43,336 nt of DNA, taken from the IMG/VR virus record IMGVR_UViG_3300010389_000034, positions 1 through 43,336 of that record. The stretch is one strand, 5' to 3'. The position numbers and the translations under genes are program-made. Positions 6,534 to 14,523 of this stretch are shown here, in pieces; position 1 is the stretch's first letter, and the number at the start of each line of letters is the position of its first letter. The notes beneath the pieces were generated by a model. It made no database searches and had not been told where the DNA came from. It saw nothing but the letters and a program-made list of their open reading frames with translations. The DNA is from a virus.

Positions 6534-6824
6534 TCAGGCGAACATGCATAAACCGCCGCCACCACTGTCGTACCTGACTCCACAGCGAATCAGCTCCAAT
6601 ATCGTGCTGTCCGGAAGTGTCTCTGCCTGTTCCTCGGTGACATCCAGATAGAATTCGTCGTGAGACGCGCCGCACACCATATCCCTTGTACCCGGAAACA
6701 GCTCGTCAAGTAGCAAGAACGCATGTATGTCCGGTCTCAGACTTCGCTTGTTCTCAACCTTGTCAAACTCCATGTACTCATCGCCTTCCACATCAATTGC
6801 TTCCCATCGCTCATAAATATCCAT
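6534..6824 (-). CDS. Conserved-looking phage protein of unknown function
   Basis: 96 residues, acidic, with the compact sequence KRSLRPDIHAFLLLDELFPG then HDEFYLDVTEEQ and ELIRCGVRYD. Proteins with this pattern occur in phage replication regions, as far as I recall, but no function is established. It starts 1 base from the preceding stop and lies among DNA-metabolism genes. Confidence 0.65.
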   Translation of the reverse strand: MDIYERWEAIDVEGDEYMEFDKVENKRSLRPDIHAFLLLDELFPGTRDMVCGASHDEFYLDVTEEQAETLPDSTILELIRCGVRYDSGGGGLCMFA

Positions 6825-6825
6825 C

Positions 6826-7293
6826 TCAATTCATCTCCCTCATTTCCAAACACATACGGTAATAATCTGAGTCACGGCTTACGTTCGCCATGCCCTTCCA
6901 CTCTAGCCAGCCGAGTACGGATTGGCCGGCACAGTACCGCAACTCCTTAAGGTTGAACTCGTCTTGCGGGTACGGGTTCAATACGCTCGCTTCCTGCTGA
7001 GACTTCCACCACTTCGCGTACAGGCAACAGATTGTGAACTCTATAGGGTTCTGACCGTGGCCCCACGCTAAATGCACAACATGGTTGACTGTGATCAGAT
7101 TAGACCACTCGTCGATTCGCCCGATATTGTGGAATATGTGGTGTGTGTCTAGCTTCCTGATACGCCTGCTGCCAAGTTGGACACACTTCAATTGTGCTTC
7201 CCCCGATAGATGCTGCCACACTTCGCAACCGCTCCCGAAGTGAGAACGGTATTCATCCTGCAGAGGCTTGTTCGCGTATAGTTCTTTACTCAT
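6826..7293 (-). CDS. HNH-like endonuclease
   Basis: 155 residues. The central sequence LDTHHIFHNIG (His51, His52), then EWSNLITVNHVVHLAWGH (Asn65, His71, His74), matches the beta-beta-alpha-metal HNH pattern with the usual His-Asn-His spacing. The zinc-binding CxxC pairs of larger HNH proteins are absent. It may nick or cut DNA in replication or recombination. Its TAATG overlap with ssb shows tight coupling. Confidence 0.55.
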   Translation of the reverse strand: MSKELYANKPLQDEYRSHFGSGCEVWQHLSGEAQLKCVQLGSRRIRKLDTHHIFHNIGRIDEWSNLITVNHVVHLAWGHGQNPIEFTICCLYAKWWKSQQEASVLNPYPQDEFNLKELRYCAGQSVLGWLEWKGMANVSRDSDYYRMCLEMREMN

Positions 7294-7715
7294 TAGAAAG
7301 TCACATCCTCTTCAGGTGTTGAATTCGCTGGAGGTCGGTCGTAGAACTTGTCCGCTTGGCTACGTTCTCCGCCTTCGTCCTTCTTGCCCAGCATGGTCAT
7401 GTTTTCCCCTACCACTTTCAGCTTGCTGCGTTTCTGGCCGCTCTCTTTATCGTCCCACTGATCCAACTGTAACCGCCCCTCGATCAGTACCGATTTACCC
7501 TTGGTTAAATACTCGCTCGCTACCTCTGCGGTTCGGCCCCACAGCGTAACGTCCACAAACGTTGTTTCTTCTTTGCGGCTGTTGCTCGCTTTGTCGAACC
7601 ATGAGCGGTTCACAGCCAGACCGATTTCAGTTACTGCACTACCGCCTGGTGTGTGTCGCAAATCTGGGTCACGGGTCAGGTTGCCGATTAAAATTACTTT
7701 GTTAAAACTCGCCAT
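7293..7715 (-). CDS. ssb: Single-stranded DNA-binding protein
   Basis: 140 residues with the OB-fold signature of bacterial SSB: NKVILIGNLTRDPDLRHTPGG, then TTFVDVTLWGRTAEVASEYLTKG and a VLIEGRLQLDQW strand. A flexible tail ends in the acidic tip EEDVTF, the partner-binding peptide. It should coat single strands during phage replication and support the Rad52/RecE-type recombination proteins further upstream in the operon. Confidence 0.95.
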   Translation of the reverse strand: MASFNKVILIGNLTRDPDLRHTPGGSAVTEIGLAVNRSWFDKASNSRKEETTFVDVTLWGRTAEVASEYLTKGKSVLIEGRLQLDQWDDKESGQKRSKLKVVGENMTMLGKKDEGGERSQADKFYDRPPANSTPEEDVTF

Positions 7716-8065
7716 TAGATTTGACTCACTTTCTGTTTAAAGTCTTCCACTTGTTTTGGATTTTTAGCCAGCATCCCTAACACTGCTGCCTGGTACGCTC
7801 GCTTCTTCAGTGCATTCTCTTTGGTCTTCGCTACTAACCCGTCCACGAATTTCACACCATGCGGAAGTCGCAAGGAATCCATGAGAGCAAGTAGGTAAAC
7901 CATCCCTTCTTTCTTGATTTCTCCGGCTTCGTACATTTCAATATCCTTCACAGCAAGCCGGATACGTGGAACTGTGAAGTCGTCGCTGGTTATCTCCTGC
8001 CTGACTTCGGTACTCGCAACGTAAGCACCGAACAGCGCCACTTCTGTCTGTTCAACTCTGTTCAT
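7715..8065 (-). CDS. DnaB N-terminal-domain-like protein
   Basis: 116 residues, mostly helical. TEVALFGAYVASTEVRQEITSDDFTVPRIRLAVKDIEMYEAGE resembles the N-terminal domain of DnaB helicases, where a short helix pair is followed by DDF..P.H. The ATPase domain is absent. It could be a loader, a decoy or an unrelated helical protein. GGGAGAAACG precedes the ATG, and TAATG couples it to ssb. Confidence 0.45.
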   Translation of the reverse strand: MNRVEQTEVALFGAYVASTEVRQEITSDDFTVPRIRLAVKDIEMYEAGEIKKEGMVYLLALMDSLRLPHGVKFVDGLVAKTKENALKKRAYQAAVLGMLAKNPKQVEDFKQKVSQI

Positions 8066-8157
8066 CGTTTCTCCCTTAATTCAAAGCGCAATGTGTCCTT
8101 ACCCCGCTCTTATTTTCAGTCGCAGCCATTCCGCCCGTAGGCTCCCTCACGACTCAA

Positions 8158-8277
8158 TCAGTTCCATTGCACCCGCCACGGCATAGTCACGCCGTTATTC
8201 ATGTTTTTCACACATACGGCTTTGGGTGTCTGATTTGTTCGCATGACCTTTGACGCCTCAACGTACTCGGTAGCCAT
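8158..8277 (-). CDS. Possible 39-aa protein
   Basis: ATG at 8277 opens MATEYVEASKVMRTNQTPKA and ends at a TGA at 8158. The composition is protein-like and it fills much of the 240-base gap between the helicase and the DnaB-N-like gene. The ribosome site is weak. Further on in the same gap, ATG 8129 could encode a 17-aa peptide (stop 8076). Nothing else is visible there. Confidence 0.35.
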   Translation of the reverse strand: MATEYVEASKVMRTNQTPKAVCVKNMNNGVTMPWRVQWN

Positions 8278-8306
8278 GCCGTTTAACCGGGTGCCCTATC
8301 TGTGGG

Positions 8307-9833
8307 CTATCGCAGTAGTTCTCTCGGAACGTCTTTAACTTTCCGCTTCCAGTCGAAATCATCCTTCGGCATGAATGGCAGATCCCTTGGTGGTCTGTAT
8401 CCATGCTCCCGAAAAAAGAACGCTTCCGCCTGGCTGAATGTCTTGCCGGAGTTTTTGAAGCGGTAATACATGCTCGTCCATTGCTTCTCCGTGTCGCTTC
8501 GTTCCTGCCGGTGTTTCTTCTTCGTGATTCGTCCGGTCTGCTTCTTCAGTTCCCCGTTTTCCTGTACGACCATCCGAACAGATTTTGAATGCTTATGGTT
8601 GCAGCTAACGCAAACCGGCCCAGTCATCCTCACAGCACCGCAGGCAGGACACACGATAGGCTCAGGCTCTTTCCCTTCGCTCATCTGGTCTAATCTGGTG
8701 TTCGTAATCGCGGCGTCTGAGAGCTTCCACAGGCTCTGCCAGTCGCGGTTCATGTTCGGGCTTCCGTGTCTCCAGAAGTTGCCGCCGTGGTCCTGTATAA
8801 TCACCTTGTCGAGACTCTCATGATTCCGCAGCACTCGCCCGACCGTCTGTAAATAGCTCAGCAGTGAACCAATCGGAGTCGCCAGAATGCAGTGGAACAA
8901 TTCCGGTATGTCAATTCCCTCACGCAACACGAACCGATTGCAAATTACGTCGATGCGTCCGGCCCGCAGATCGTCAACCACTTCCCGCCGTTTCTCTGGG
9001 GATGACTGGTATTCCTCACCGTCCCGATACACGTTGTTTCCGTCGATGTGTGCGGCTCTGATGCCCTGTTCCTCTAACTGATTCACAAACCATACTGATT
9101 CCTTCACGCCGGGAGCGAACAGGATCGTAGGCAGCCTGTCAGGGTTCAGACGGTTGTAATAATCAACCACTCGCCCGACGATGGATTGTGTCCAGATCTT
9201 GTAAACCCGTTCTGCTATCTGGAATTCCCCGGTTTTGTTTCGCTTGACCTTCTTTAAATCCGGTTCGTCTGGTGCGTAAACATGGCAGGGGAGATGCGCC
9301 CCGCAGTCCCGCAGGTCTCGATTGGTTCCGGCTACGATCAGCCTGTTATACAGATCCCCGATTCCCAGCGGAGTCGCTGTCAGACCGATGTTGATTGCCC
9401 CTTGTTCCTCATGGATCTTGAATATCTTGCCCGCTGTCGCCGCCTTCTGCATGTGGGCCTCATCCCAGAGAACCAGCTTCGCATGATGCAGGTTGCGTTG
9501 TTTCTTTGTGAACACCCTGGAACGCTCTGTCGGCACGCTGGCGATCTGGATTTTCGCGTCGAGGTTTTCATGCTGCCACATCTCAGCGGCCCGCACGCCG
9601 TAATCTATGCCGTATGCGTCCATCGAATTCATGAGCTGTTCGATCAGCATGTTACGGGTCGCGTACAGAACCACAGACCAATCCCGCTGTGCTGCGTAGT
9701 CCATCATTTCGAACATGCAACGCGACTTCCCGCCACCTGTGGGACTCGTGAAACAGAGCTTGGTTTCCCCCGCTTCTATTGCGCTGAATGTCTCCTGTAA
9801 GCCTCTTGCTTGATGTGGCCAGAGTGCGCTCAT
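8307..9833 (-). CDS. SF2 (DEAD/DEAH-type) helicase with zinc finger
   Basis: About 508 residues from the ATG at 9833, which overlaps the previous stop (ATGA) and follows GGAGGGCC; an ATG 15 bases upstream has no ribosome site. Counting from that upstream ATG, motifs are SPTGGGKS (35-42), DEAH (129-132), TAT (157-159), NRFVLREGIDIP, and QTVGRVLR (334-341). A four-Cys zinc knuckle (CPAC, CVSC) and a basic region follow. It is a RecQ/UvsW-like DNA or RNA translocase and is the only obvious replicative-type helicase beside SSB, so a role in replication or recombination is likely. Confidence 0.88.
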   Translation of the reverse strand: MSALWPHQARGLQETFSAIEAGETKLCFTSPTGGGKSRCMFEMMDYAAQRDWSVVLYATRNMLIEQLMNSMDAYGIDYGVRAAEMWQHENLDAKIQIASVPTERSRVFTKKQRNLHHAKLVLWDEAHMQKAATAGKIFKIHEEQGAINIGLTATPLGIGDLYNRLIVAGTNRDLRDCGAHLPCHVYAPDEPDLKKVKRNKTGEFQIAERVYKIWTQSIVGRVVDYYNRLNPDRLPTILFAPGVKESVWFVNQLEEQGIRAAHIDGNNVYRDGEEYQSSPEKRREVVDDLRAGRIDVICNRFVLREGIDIPELFHCILATPIGSLLSYLQTVGRVLRNHESLDKVIIQDHGGNFWRHGSPNMNRDWQSLWKLSDAAITNTRLDQMSEGKEPEPIVCPACGAVRMTGPVCVSCNHKHSKSVRMVVQENGELKKQTGRITKKKHRQERSDTEKQWTSMYYRFKNSGKTFSQAEAFFFREHGYRPPRDLPFMPKDDFDWKRKVKDVPRELLR

Positions 9834-10228
9834 TCGCTGGCCCTCCATTTACCAAACTTCTCAGAAAGCTGTTTCAGTATTTCCATGCACTCATTTCTAG
9901 TTTTTAAGTCACCGGTATAGTTTCCGATTTCATCAAACTTTCTTGCGAGTTCGTAAAGCACATCCTGTATACTTTCTTTTGAGTAATCGCAGCCGACTTT
10001 TCTTAGACTGGTTGCATCTAGCAGTTTGACCCCTCTAACTGGTTTATTTTTCGTTCCAGACGGAAGCCTTACCCACTCTGCACGTCCAGCCTTTATCAGT
10101 TCAATGATTGCTTTTTCTGTTTCGTGTGCAGTCTTAAACATCTTGGAATCTCTCTGGGCAACACGAAGTGATACTTCGCCACCCTTGCTGTCGATAAACT
10201 CAATAAGTCCATCCAGATCTATAATCAC
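9830..10228 (-). CDS. Hypothetical protein, possible DNA-binding
   Basis: 132 residues. The start is GTG, overlapping the parB stop (GTGA). Residues 5-65 contain short helices and a strand pair (GRAEWVRLPSG, VRGVKLLD), compatible with a winged-helix domain. The rest is charged and helical. It lies between a ParB-like gene and a helicase gene. Confidence 0.6.
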   Translation of the reverse strand: MIIDLDGLIEFIDSKGGEVSLRVAQRDSKMFKTAHETEKAIIELIKAGRAEWVRLPSGTKNKPVRGVKLLDATSLRKVGCDYSKESIQDVLYELARKFDEIGNYTGDLKTRNECMEILKQLSEKFGKWRASE

Positions 10229-11007
10229 CCTTCAGCCCTCCATGTCTTCAAATCAGCATCCAACGTCTTTACCCTGGAGACACAAACCGCGTGACCTTTT
10301 TTACTCTTGACGAATCCTGAACGCTCATCGATTTTGCGTACCAGTTTCCCGATTAAATCGTCCAGGGATTTCTCATCGAATTTGGTTCGCTGTTCACTAT
10401 CCTTTTTCGGCTCGGAAATCTTCTTTGCAGCCCCGCTGACCGACTTGTTGAGCGTCTGCCGTAATTCCTCTGCCTGCTCGGTTTCTCCCTCAGCTTCCAG
10501 CTCGTCAATCACCTTGACGACTTCAGCCGCCTTGTCTGCCGTTCTGCCCTTCATTCCGACCTTCGCCGCTGCTAAATCGCTAGACCTTCCAGATTCTTGA
10601 CCCTTGTGAAAATTTTCACTAGGGTCTGTTGGCTTTCCGGTTTTCATCCGAATTGCGGCCCGTTCTGCCTCGATTTCCTTGAGGAATTGGAACTCCCTGG
10701 CCTTGACTTCAGTGCTCTTTTCTCGCTGCCGGTTCGCCTCGATTATCGCCTCTCTGATGTCCAGTTCATCGGTCAAGTCAAACCGGATTAGTACAGGTAC
10801 TTCTTTCAGCCCTAAAATCTTCGCTGACTGGTTCCGAGTATGCCCGGAAATGATCACGTTATCGCTAGTGATTACGAGTGGTGTGATGATCCCCTTTTTG
10901 CGGATTGACTCGATCACTTCTTCGTTTTTCTTGTCCCCGTAAATCTCGATATTCATCAAATGGTTTTTGAGATTGTTAGGATCTACGTGGTTGTAAATGT
11001 TCTTCAT
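10225..11007 (-). CDS. ParB-like protein
   Basis: 260 residues. An N-terminal ParB/Srx domain (about 15-100) shows EEVIESIRKKGIITPLVI and the phosphate-binding SGHTRNQSAK (54-63). A helix-turn-helix-like region around SSDLAAAKVGMKGRTADKAAEVV follows, then a charged helical C-terminus. No ParA-like ATPase is seen in the window, so it is more likely a phage DNA-binding or nuclease-like ParB homologue than half of a partition system. ATGA overlap couples it to the upstream gene. Confidence 0.85.
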   Translation of the reverse strand: MKNIYNHVDPNNLKNHLMNIEIYGDKKNEEVIESIRKKGIITPLVITSDNVIISGHTRNQSAKILGLKEVPVLIRFDLTDELDIREAIIEANRQREKSTEVKAREFQFLKEIEAERAAIRMKTGKPTDPSENFHKGQESGRSSDLAAAKVGMKGRTADKAAEVVKVIDELEAEGETEQAEELRQTLNKSVSGAAKKISEPKKDSEQRTKFDEKSLDDLIGKLVRKIDERSGFVKSKKGHAVCVSRVKTLDADLKTWRAEG

Positions 11008-11234
11008 AAGTTCAATCCTCCCTCATGTTGTTCATCAAGGCTTTTGCACATTGCCTCTGCCTGTTTAATGTCGTCGCAGATTATGAATTTCCCGAATGGG
11101 ACCAACTGTTTTTCGTCTCCAATATCTTTGACTATTGCCCTTTCGTTTTCTTCGTTCTCCACTTTTTCGAATCCTGTTAAGTAGCCGGGATACCACCAGC
11201 CGTCAGTTGCTACGAATGCACATGGATTGTTCAT
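11004..11234 (-). CDS. Hypothetical protein, 76 aa
   Basis: Short beta-rich sequence (CAFVATDGWWYPGYLTGFEKV, KQLVPFGKFIICDD) with a helical end (IKQAEAMCKSLDEQ). It could be a small SH3-like barrel, but no family is recognised. It is coupled by ATGA overlaps to the annealing-protein gene and to parB. Confidence 0.6.
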   Translation of the reverse strand: MNNPCAFVATDGWWYPGYLTGFEKVENEENERAIVKDIGDEKQLVPFGKFIICDDIKQAEAMCKSLDEQHEGGLNL

Positions 11235-11725
11235 TTCTCGCTCGCTTCCTTAATTGCTTTGACTGCTGCTGCGTTGGGTTTCCACCAGAATGTTTTCTTT
11301 TCCTTCGTCGTCACTCCCTTGTATGCCCCGTATTCGAATCGCTCCAGAACTTCGGCTTTCATTGGGGGGAGCGAATAGAGGTAGCGTCCGATTCCCCATT
11401 GCACCGCCGCCCGTTTCATGGCATCCGAGAGACCGCCTTTAAGGGCTTCGATCTGGGTATCCTTTGCGCCGTCCCATTTGGTTACGCTCCCGACGCCCTC
11501 AATGCTGATTGTGATCCCGCAGAGCTGGCCCCCTTTCCAGTCGCGGAATTCGTTCCACCAGAACACCGGCGTGCAAACCTCATCTAAGCGGTCCTGTATC
11601 GCTCGTGCCGTTACGTAAGGTGCAATCATGGCCTGAATCCCGTCGTACTCCATTACTCGCAGGGTACGCCATTCCAGATCCTCAAATGCAAACGGTTTCG
11701 CCAGTGCTTTGAAATCAATACTCAT
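11231..11725 (-). CDS. Rad52/Rad22-type single-strand annealing protein
   Basis: 164 residues with the family hallmarks. LEWRTLRV near the N-terminus is followed by VTARAIQDRLDEVCTPVFWWNEF, GGQLCGITISIEGVGSVTKWDGA, and the highly conserved ALKGGLSDAMKRAAVQWGIGRYLY. It anneals complementary strands and would work with the adjacent exonuclease as a two-component recombinase (SynExo). TAATG couples it to the exonuclease gene. Confidence 0.9.
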   Translation of the reverse strand: MSIDFKALAKPFAFEDLEWRTLRVMEYDGIQAMIAPYVTARAIQDRLDEVCTPVFWWNEFRDWKGGQLCGITISIEGVGSVTKWDGAKDTQIEALKGGLSDAMKRAAVQWGIGRYLYSLPPMKAEVLERFEYGAYKGVTTKEKKTFWWKPNAAAVKAIKEASEK

Positions 11726-12555
11726 TAAATCACCTCTCCTAATGCGTCGTTATCTGATAACCATTTCATTCCCGGTGTGTATTCCTGAATGTCTGCTGCC
11801 AGTGGTTCAGGCCATACGTTCGACTCGTGACATTTCGCAATGTCTTCCAGTGCTTTCCGAACATCCCGCCGACCGACTTCCCGCACATCGTCAGATATCT
11901 TGTGAACCGCACAGCGGTATGGTTCCTGGTTCTCTACTGCGATATACAGGAACGGAATATCTGCGTCAGTCTCTAGATAATCCTGAACGCCCAACTCATA
12001 GAACGCTGCTGAATGGTGGTAGCCGTATTCATTCACGCCCTGATAAAAGAACTTTTCAGGTGCTGCGTTTCGCGTGGTCTTCAGGTCGCAAATCGCGTCA
12101 GACTCTAGCCACATATCGAGCCGGATCTTGCAATCTAACCCCATGTATTCAAACTGAATTGTCTGCTCACTTCGCACCGTCTGTTCCAGTAAGGCAACCG
12201 CCAGCGGATTAGATTCAAACGACTGTTTCATGAGAGTGAGTTTCCGTATGTCGGAATCTCCAACCGGCTCCAGCCCTTCCGCTTCGCATTCGGCTTTATA
12301 TTCCTGATATGCTTTTAACCGTTTGTTGCCTTCGTATGGTTCAGCCCAGAGTTGTTTTCCCTCAATCACCCATGCGTGAAAGAGTCGGCCAATCTGAAAC
12401 GCTGGCTTGTCGGTGTCCGGTTCGAACTGATTGAGGACATACTTTTGATAGTACGCCCGCGCACCGTACCGAATGAAATACTTAAGCGCCGTCGAACGTA
12501 TCCCCGGTAACAGGTTGTATTCTTCCTCGCTCATTGTTTCTGGTGGTAATGTCAC
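11725..12555 (-). CDS. RecE-like PD-(D/E)xK exonuclease
   Basis: 276 residues. It begins with the family-type N-terminus SEEEYNLLPGIRSTALKYF, then FQIGRLFHAWVI. The nuclease core has Glu136, Asp147 in CKIRLDMW, and D157-L-K159 in CDLKTT; the helix YHHSAAFYELG follows. This matches the RecE / exodeoxyribonuclease VIII-type domain that resects double-strand ends 5' to 3'. The start is GTG (12555), overlapping the previous stop; an ATG seven codons later is possible. It pairs with the Rad52-like protein downstream. Confidence 0.85.
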   Translation of the reverse strand: MTLPPETMSEEEYNLLPGIRSTALKYFIRYGARAYYQKYVLNQFEPDTDKPAFQIGRLFHAWVIEGKQLWAEPYEGNKRLKAYQEYKAECEAEGLEPVGDSDIRKLTLMKQSFESNPLAVALLEQTVRSEQTIQFEYMGLDCKIRLDMWLESDAICDLKTTRNAAPEKFFYQGVNEYGYHHSAAFYELGVQDYLETDADIPFLYIAVENQEPYRCAVHKISDDVREVGRRDVRKALEDIAKCHESNVWPEPLAADIQEYTPGMKWLSDNDALGEVI

Positions 12556-12791
12556 ACGCCCCCCAATCTATAAACAGCGACATCATGATTGCTCTCTGTT
12601 AAGTCCAGGTAGTACGGCTGGAGTTCGACTTGCACGAATGCGGGAAACTCGTCTACGTCCAGCGTTGATATCTCCAGTCGATCCGGCGGAAGGTGTGAAG
12701 ACTTCAGGGACGTTGTCGATCCGTCTGGATGCCGGTCGTTCTCTGGCTCTGTTCCCTTCCAGTACGCATCTCTGAGTAGTTCGCGTATCAT
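12552..12791 (-). CDS. Hypothetical protein, 79 aa
   Basis: Unknown function. Acidic centre (RLEISTLDVDEFPAFVQVELQPYYLDLTE) suggesting a few beta strands. Overlaps both neighbours by 4 bases (ATGA upstream, GTGA downstream), so it belongs to the recombination operon. Confidence 0.6.
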   Translation of the reverse strand: MIRELLRDAYWKGTEPENDRHPDGSTTSLKSSHLPPDRLEISTLDVDEFPAFVQVELQPYYLDLTESNHDVAVYRLGGV

Positions 12792-13060
12792 GAGAGGTTA
12801 TGCTCCTTCATAAATGCTTGCAGGGCTTCATATCGCTCCTTAACCATTGCGGCAGCAGTCTCGACAACATCTTCAATATCTGACAAGCGGAATAGTTCGT
12901 CTTCCCATGCCTCCGCCGCTTCCAGGTCATCGATTAGAATTGCATATTCGTTACCTACATCTCCCTGGTAGAGAACGCAATCGATGAACGCATCCTTGAT
13001 TTGACCTGATTGATTTAAGTACCAGACGTTTTCACTGTCTTTAAATTTAGGATCGCTCAT
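12788..13060 (-). CDS. Acidic hypothetical protein, 90 aa
   Basis: Very acidic, with SENVWYLNQSGQIKDAFIDCVLYQ (strands) and a helical half (LEAAEAWEDELFRLSDIEDVVETAAAMVKERYEAL). A small, negatively charged phage protein of this kind could be a DNA mimic, but that is only a suggestion from charge. TAATG and ATGA overlaps link it to its neighbours. Confidence 0.6.
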   Translation of the reverse strand: MSDPKFKDSENVWYLNQSGQIKDAFIDCVLYQGDVGNEYAILIDDLEAAEAWEDELFRLSDIEDVVETAAAMVKERYEALQAFMKEHNLS

Positions 13061-13896
13061 TAGAAAGGCATCTCCACTTGCTGCTCACGTTCTCGCTGAA
13101 TCTGCTTGTATGCTTCTTCAACCCCGAACTGGTAAGTGCTAATTCGGTCGTATGCTTCTTTAAGCAGGCCTTCGTATACATCACAGTCCATTTCATGCTT
13201 GTCTAAGACAGTCTGGTGGTCAGCCTGCGAAACGCACCCCTGTAACTGTTCTTCCAGTGCGAGGTTTTTATCCTTGAGAATCTTGAACGACTGCGCCCAC
13301 TTGTCGCCTTCAGTTTTCAGTTCTTCCCTCAGCCCCTCAATAACACGCTGCTGCTCTGCTATCTGTGATTCGAGGGAGGGGGGAGACAGAAGAGCGGCGA
13401 TTTTCGGCAGTGCTGCATTGATTTCGGGAATGTCACCATAGTTATTGCGGTACTCTCGTACTGTGAATGTGTTTCGGCTATTTGGCATACCTTGTGGTTC
13501 ATAACTGATCTCATCTGCCTTAACGAAATACCGTATTGGATGATTGGAATTTTCGAGGAATTCAACTGACTGGTCAGTTACCTTGATATCCATAACGTCT
13601 GTGAACGGTTTCAGTACCTCCTCCACCTGCTCCTGTAGTGTTGGCTCGGATAGGAGGGTGATTAGATCGCGGATTGCTGGATATACATGTGAGTGCCATG
13701 TGGCTTCATAATCTTTGCTTGCTGCATGTATTTGCAGATCCTCTATCAGTGCACCATTCGCAGAAGCCACTAATGAAATTGGCTGACGCGGAGCACCCGG
13801 CATCAGTATCAATTTTTCTGAATCTGAATATGTGCTCCATCCTCCCATTCCATGTTTCTCCAGCACATCCCTTACTTGTTCCTCTGTTATGTTCAT
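13060..13896 (-). CDS. Hypothetical protein with duplicated domain and coiled coil
   Basis: 278 residues. Two similar halves can be aligned. Residues 4-90 (EEQVRDVLEKHGM... ending IRDLITLLSEP) match roughly 88-180 (QEQVEEVLKPFTDV... ending LPKIAALLSPP). The rest (183-275) is a charged coiled coil (LESQIAEQQRVIEGLREELK and on). No function is recognised. Overlaps of ATGA type on the upstream side place it in the early operon. Confidence 0.65.
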   Translation of the reverse strand: MNITEEQVRDVLEKHGMGGWSTYSDSEKLILMPGAPRQPISLVASANGALIEDLQIHAASKDYEATWHSHVYPAIRDLITLLSEPTLQEQVEEVLKPFTDVMDIKVTDQSVEFLENSNHPIRYFVKADEISYEPQGMPNSRNTFTVREYRNNYGDIPEINAALPKIAALLSPPSLESQIAEQQRVIEGLREELKTEGDKWAQSFKILKDKNLALEEQLQGCVSQADHQTVLDKHEMDCDVYEGLLKEAYDRISTYQFGVEEAYKQIQREREQQVEMPF

Positions 13897-14192
13897 GACT
13901 CGCCTTTCTGAATTGGTGGGAGGTTCATAATCTGATCCGAAATCTCTGTGACTTCCCTTGGTGTTGCGTTTGAAATCACGTCGTTTGTGATCGGAGTGTC
14001 GTAACAGGGTTCACCGTCAAGCATGACAGCCACTTGATAAAGCCCGTTGTCCTGCTCGAAGGTGTTGTCGTATTGAACGACTGATATTCCGTAGCCGTTC
14101 GAGTAGGTGTGTTCTGCGCGATACCCGCCGCCGCCAAGACGGTCAAACCGCTTTAATTCCAGAACCTGCTTTACTTCGATAATCTTGCTCAT
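13893..14192 (-). CDS. Hypothetical protein, 99 aa
   Basis: Beta-rich small protein (YRAEHTYSNGYGISVVQYDN, GLYQVAVMLDGEPCYDTP) with a short C-terminal helix. Coupled to both neighbours by ATGA-type overlaps. No family is recognised. Confidence 0.6.
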   Translation of the reverse strand: MSKIIEVKQVLELKRFDRLGGGGYRAEHTYSNGYGISVVQYDNTFEQDNGLYQVAVMLDGEPCYDTPITNDVISNATPREVTEISDQIMNLPPIQKGES

Positions 14193-14500
14193 TCCTCACC
14201 TTTCTGAATGATTTTGCAAAGCTCGCTCAATGCCGGTTTGATACTCCCGAACCAGCAAATGTTTAGCCCCTTATCCCTGATATCACGGGCGCGGAACTTC
14301 TTCAGGTATTTCCAATGCTCACCGCAAGTCCTGTCTTCAATTGTGAATCTGACATAGCCGTCTGCATTGATAGTTGTTGTGATTCCGAATTGATCGATGT
14401 CGAGTTCATCCGGCTTGACGAAAAAGCATTCATAATCGATGTTGTGCTTAATCAGGATTCGCTCGACCACATCGGCGTCAATTACTGCTTGCCCGCTCAT
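14189..14500 (-). CDS. Hypothetical protein, 103 aa
   Basis: Mixed alpha/beta protein (VVERILIKHNIDYECFFV, VRFTIEDRTCGEHWKYLKKFRARDI, IKPALSELCKII). The ATG follows GGAGAGGCGGGA. Unknown function; the first gene after the long coiled-coil protein. Confidence 0.6.
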   Translation of the reverse strand: MSGQAVIDADVVERILIKHNIDYECFFVKPDELDIDQFGITTTINADGYVRFTIEDRTCGEHWKYLKKFRARDIRDKGLNICWFGSIKPALSELCKIIQKGEE

Positions 14501-14523
14501 TCCCGCCTCTCCCCGTTAATTGG

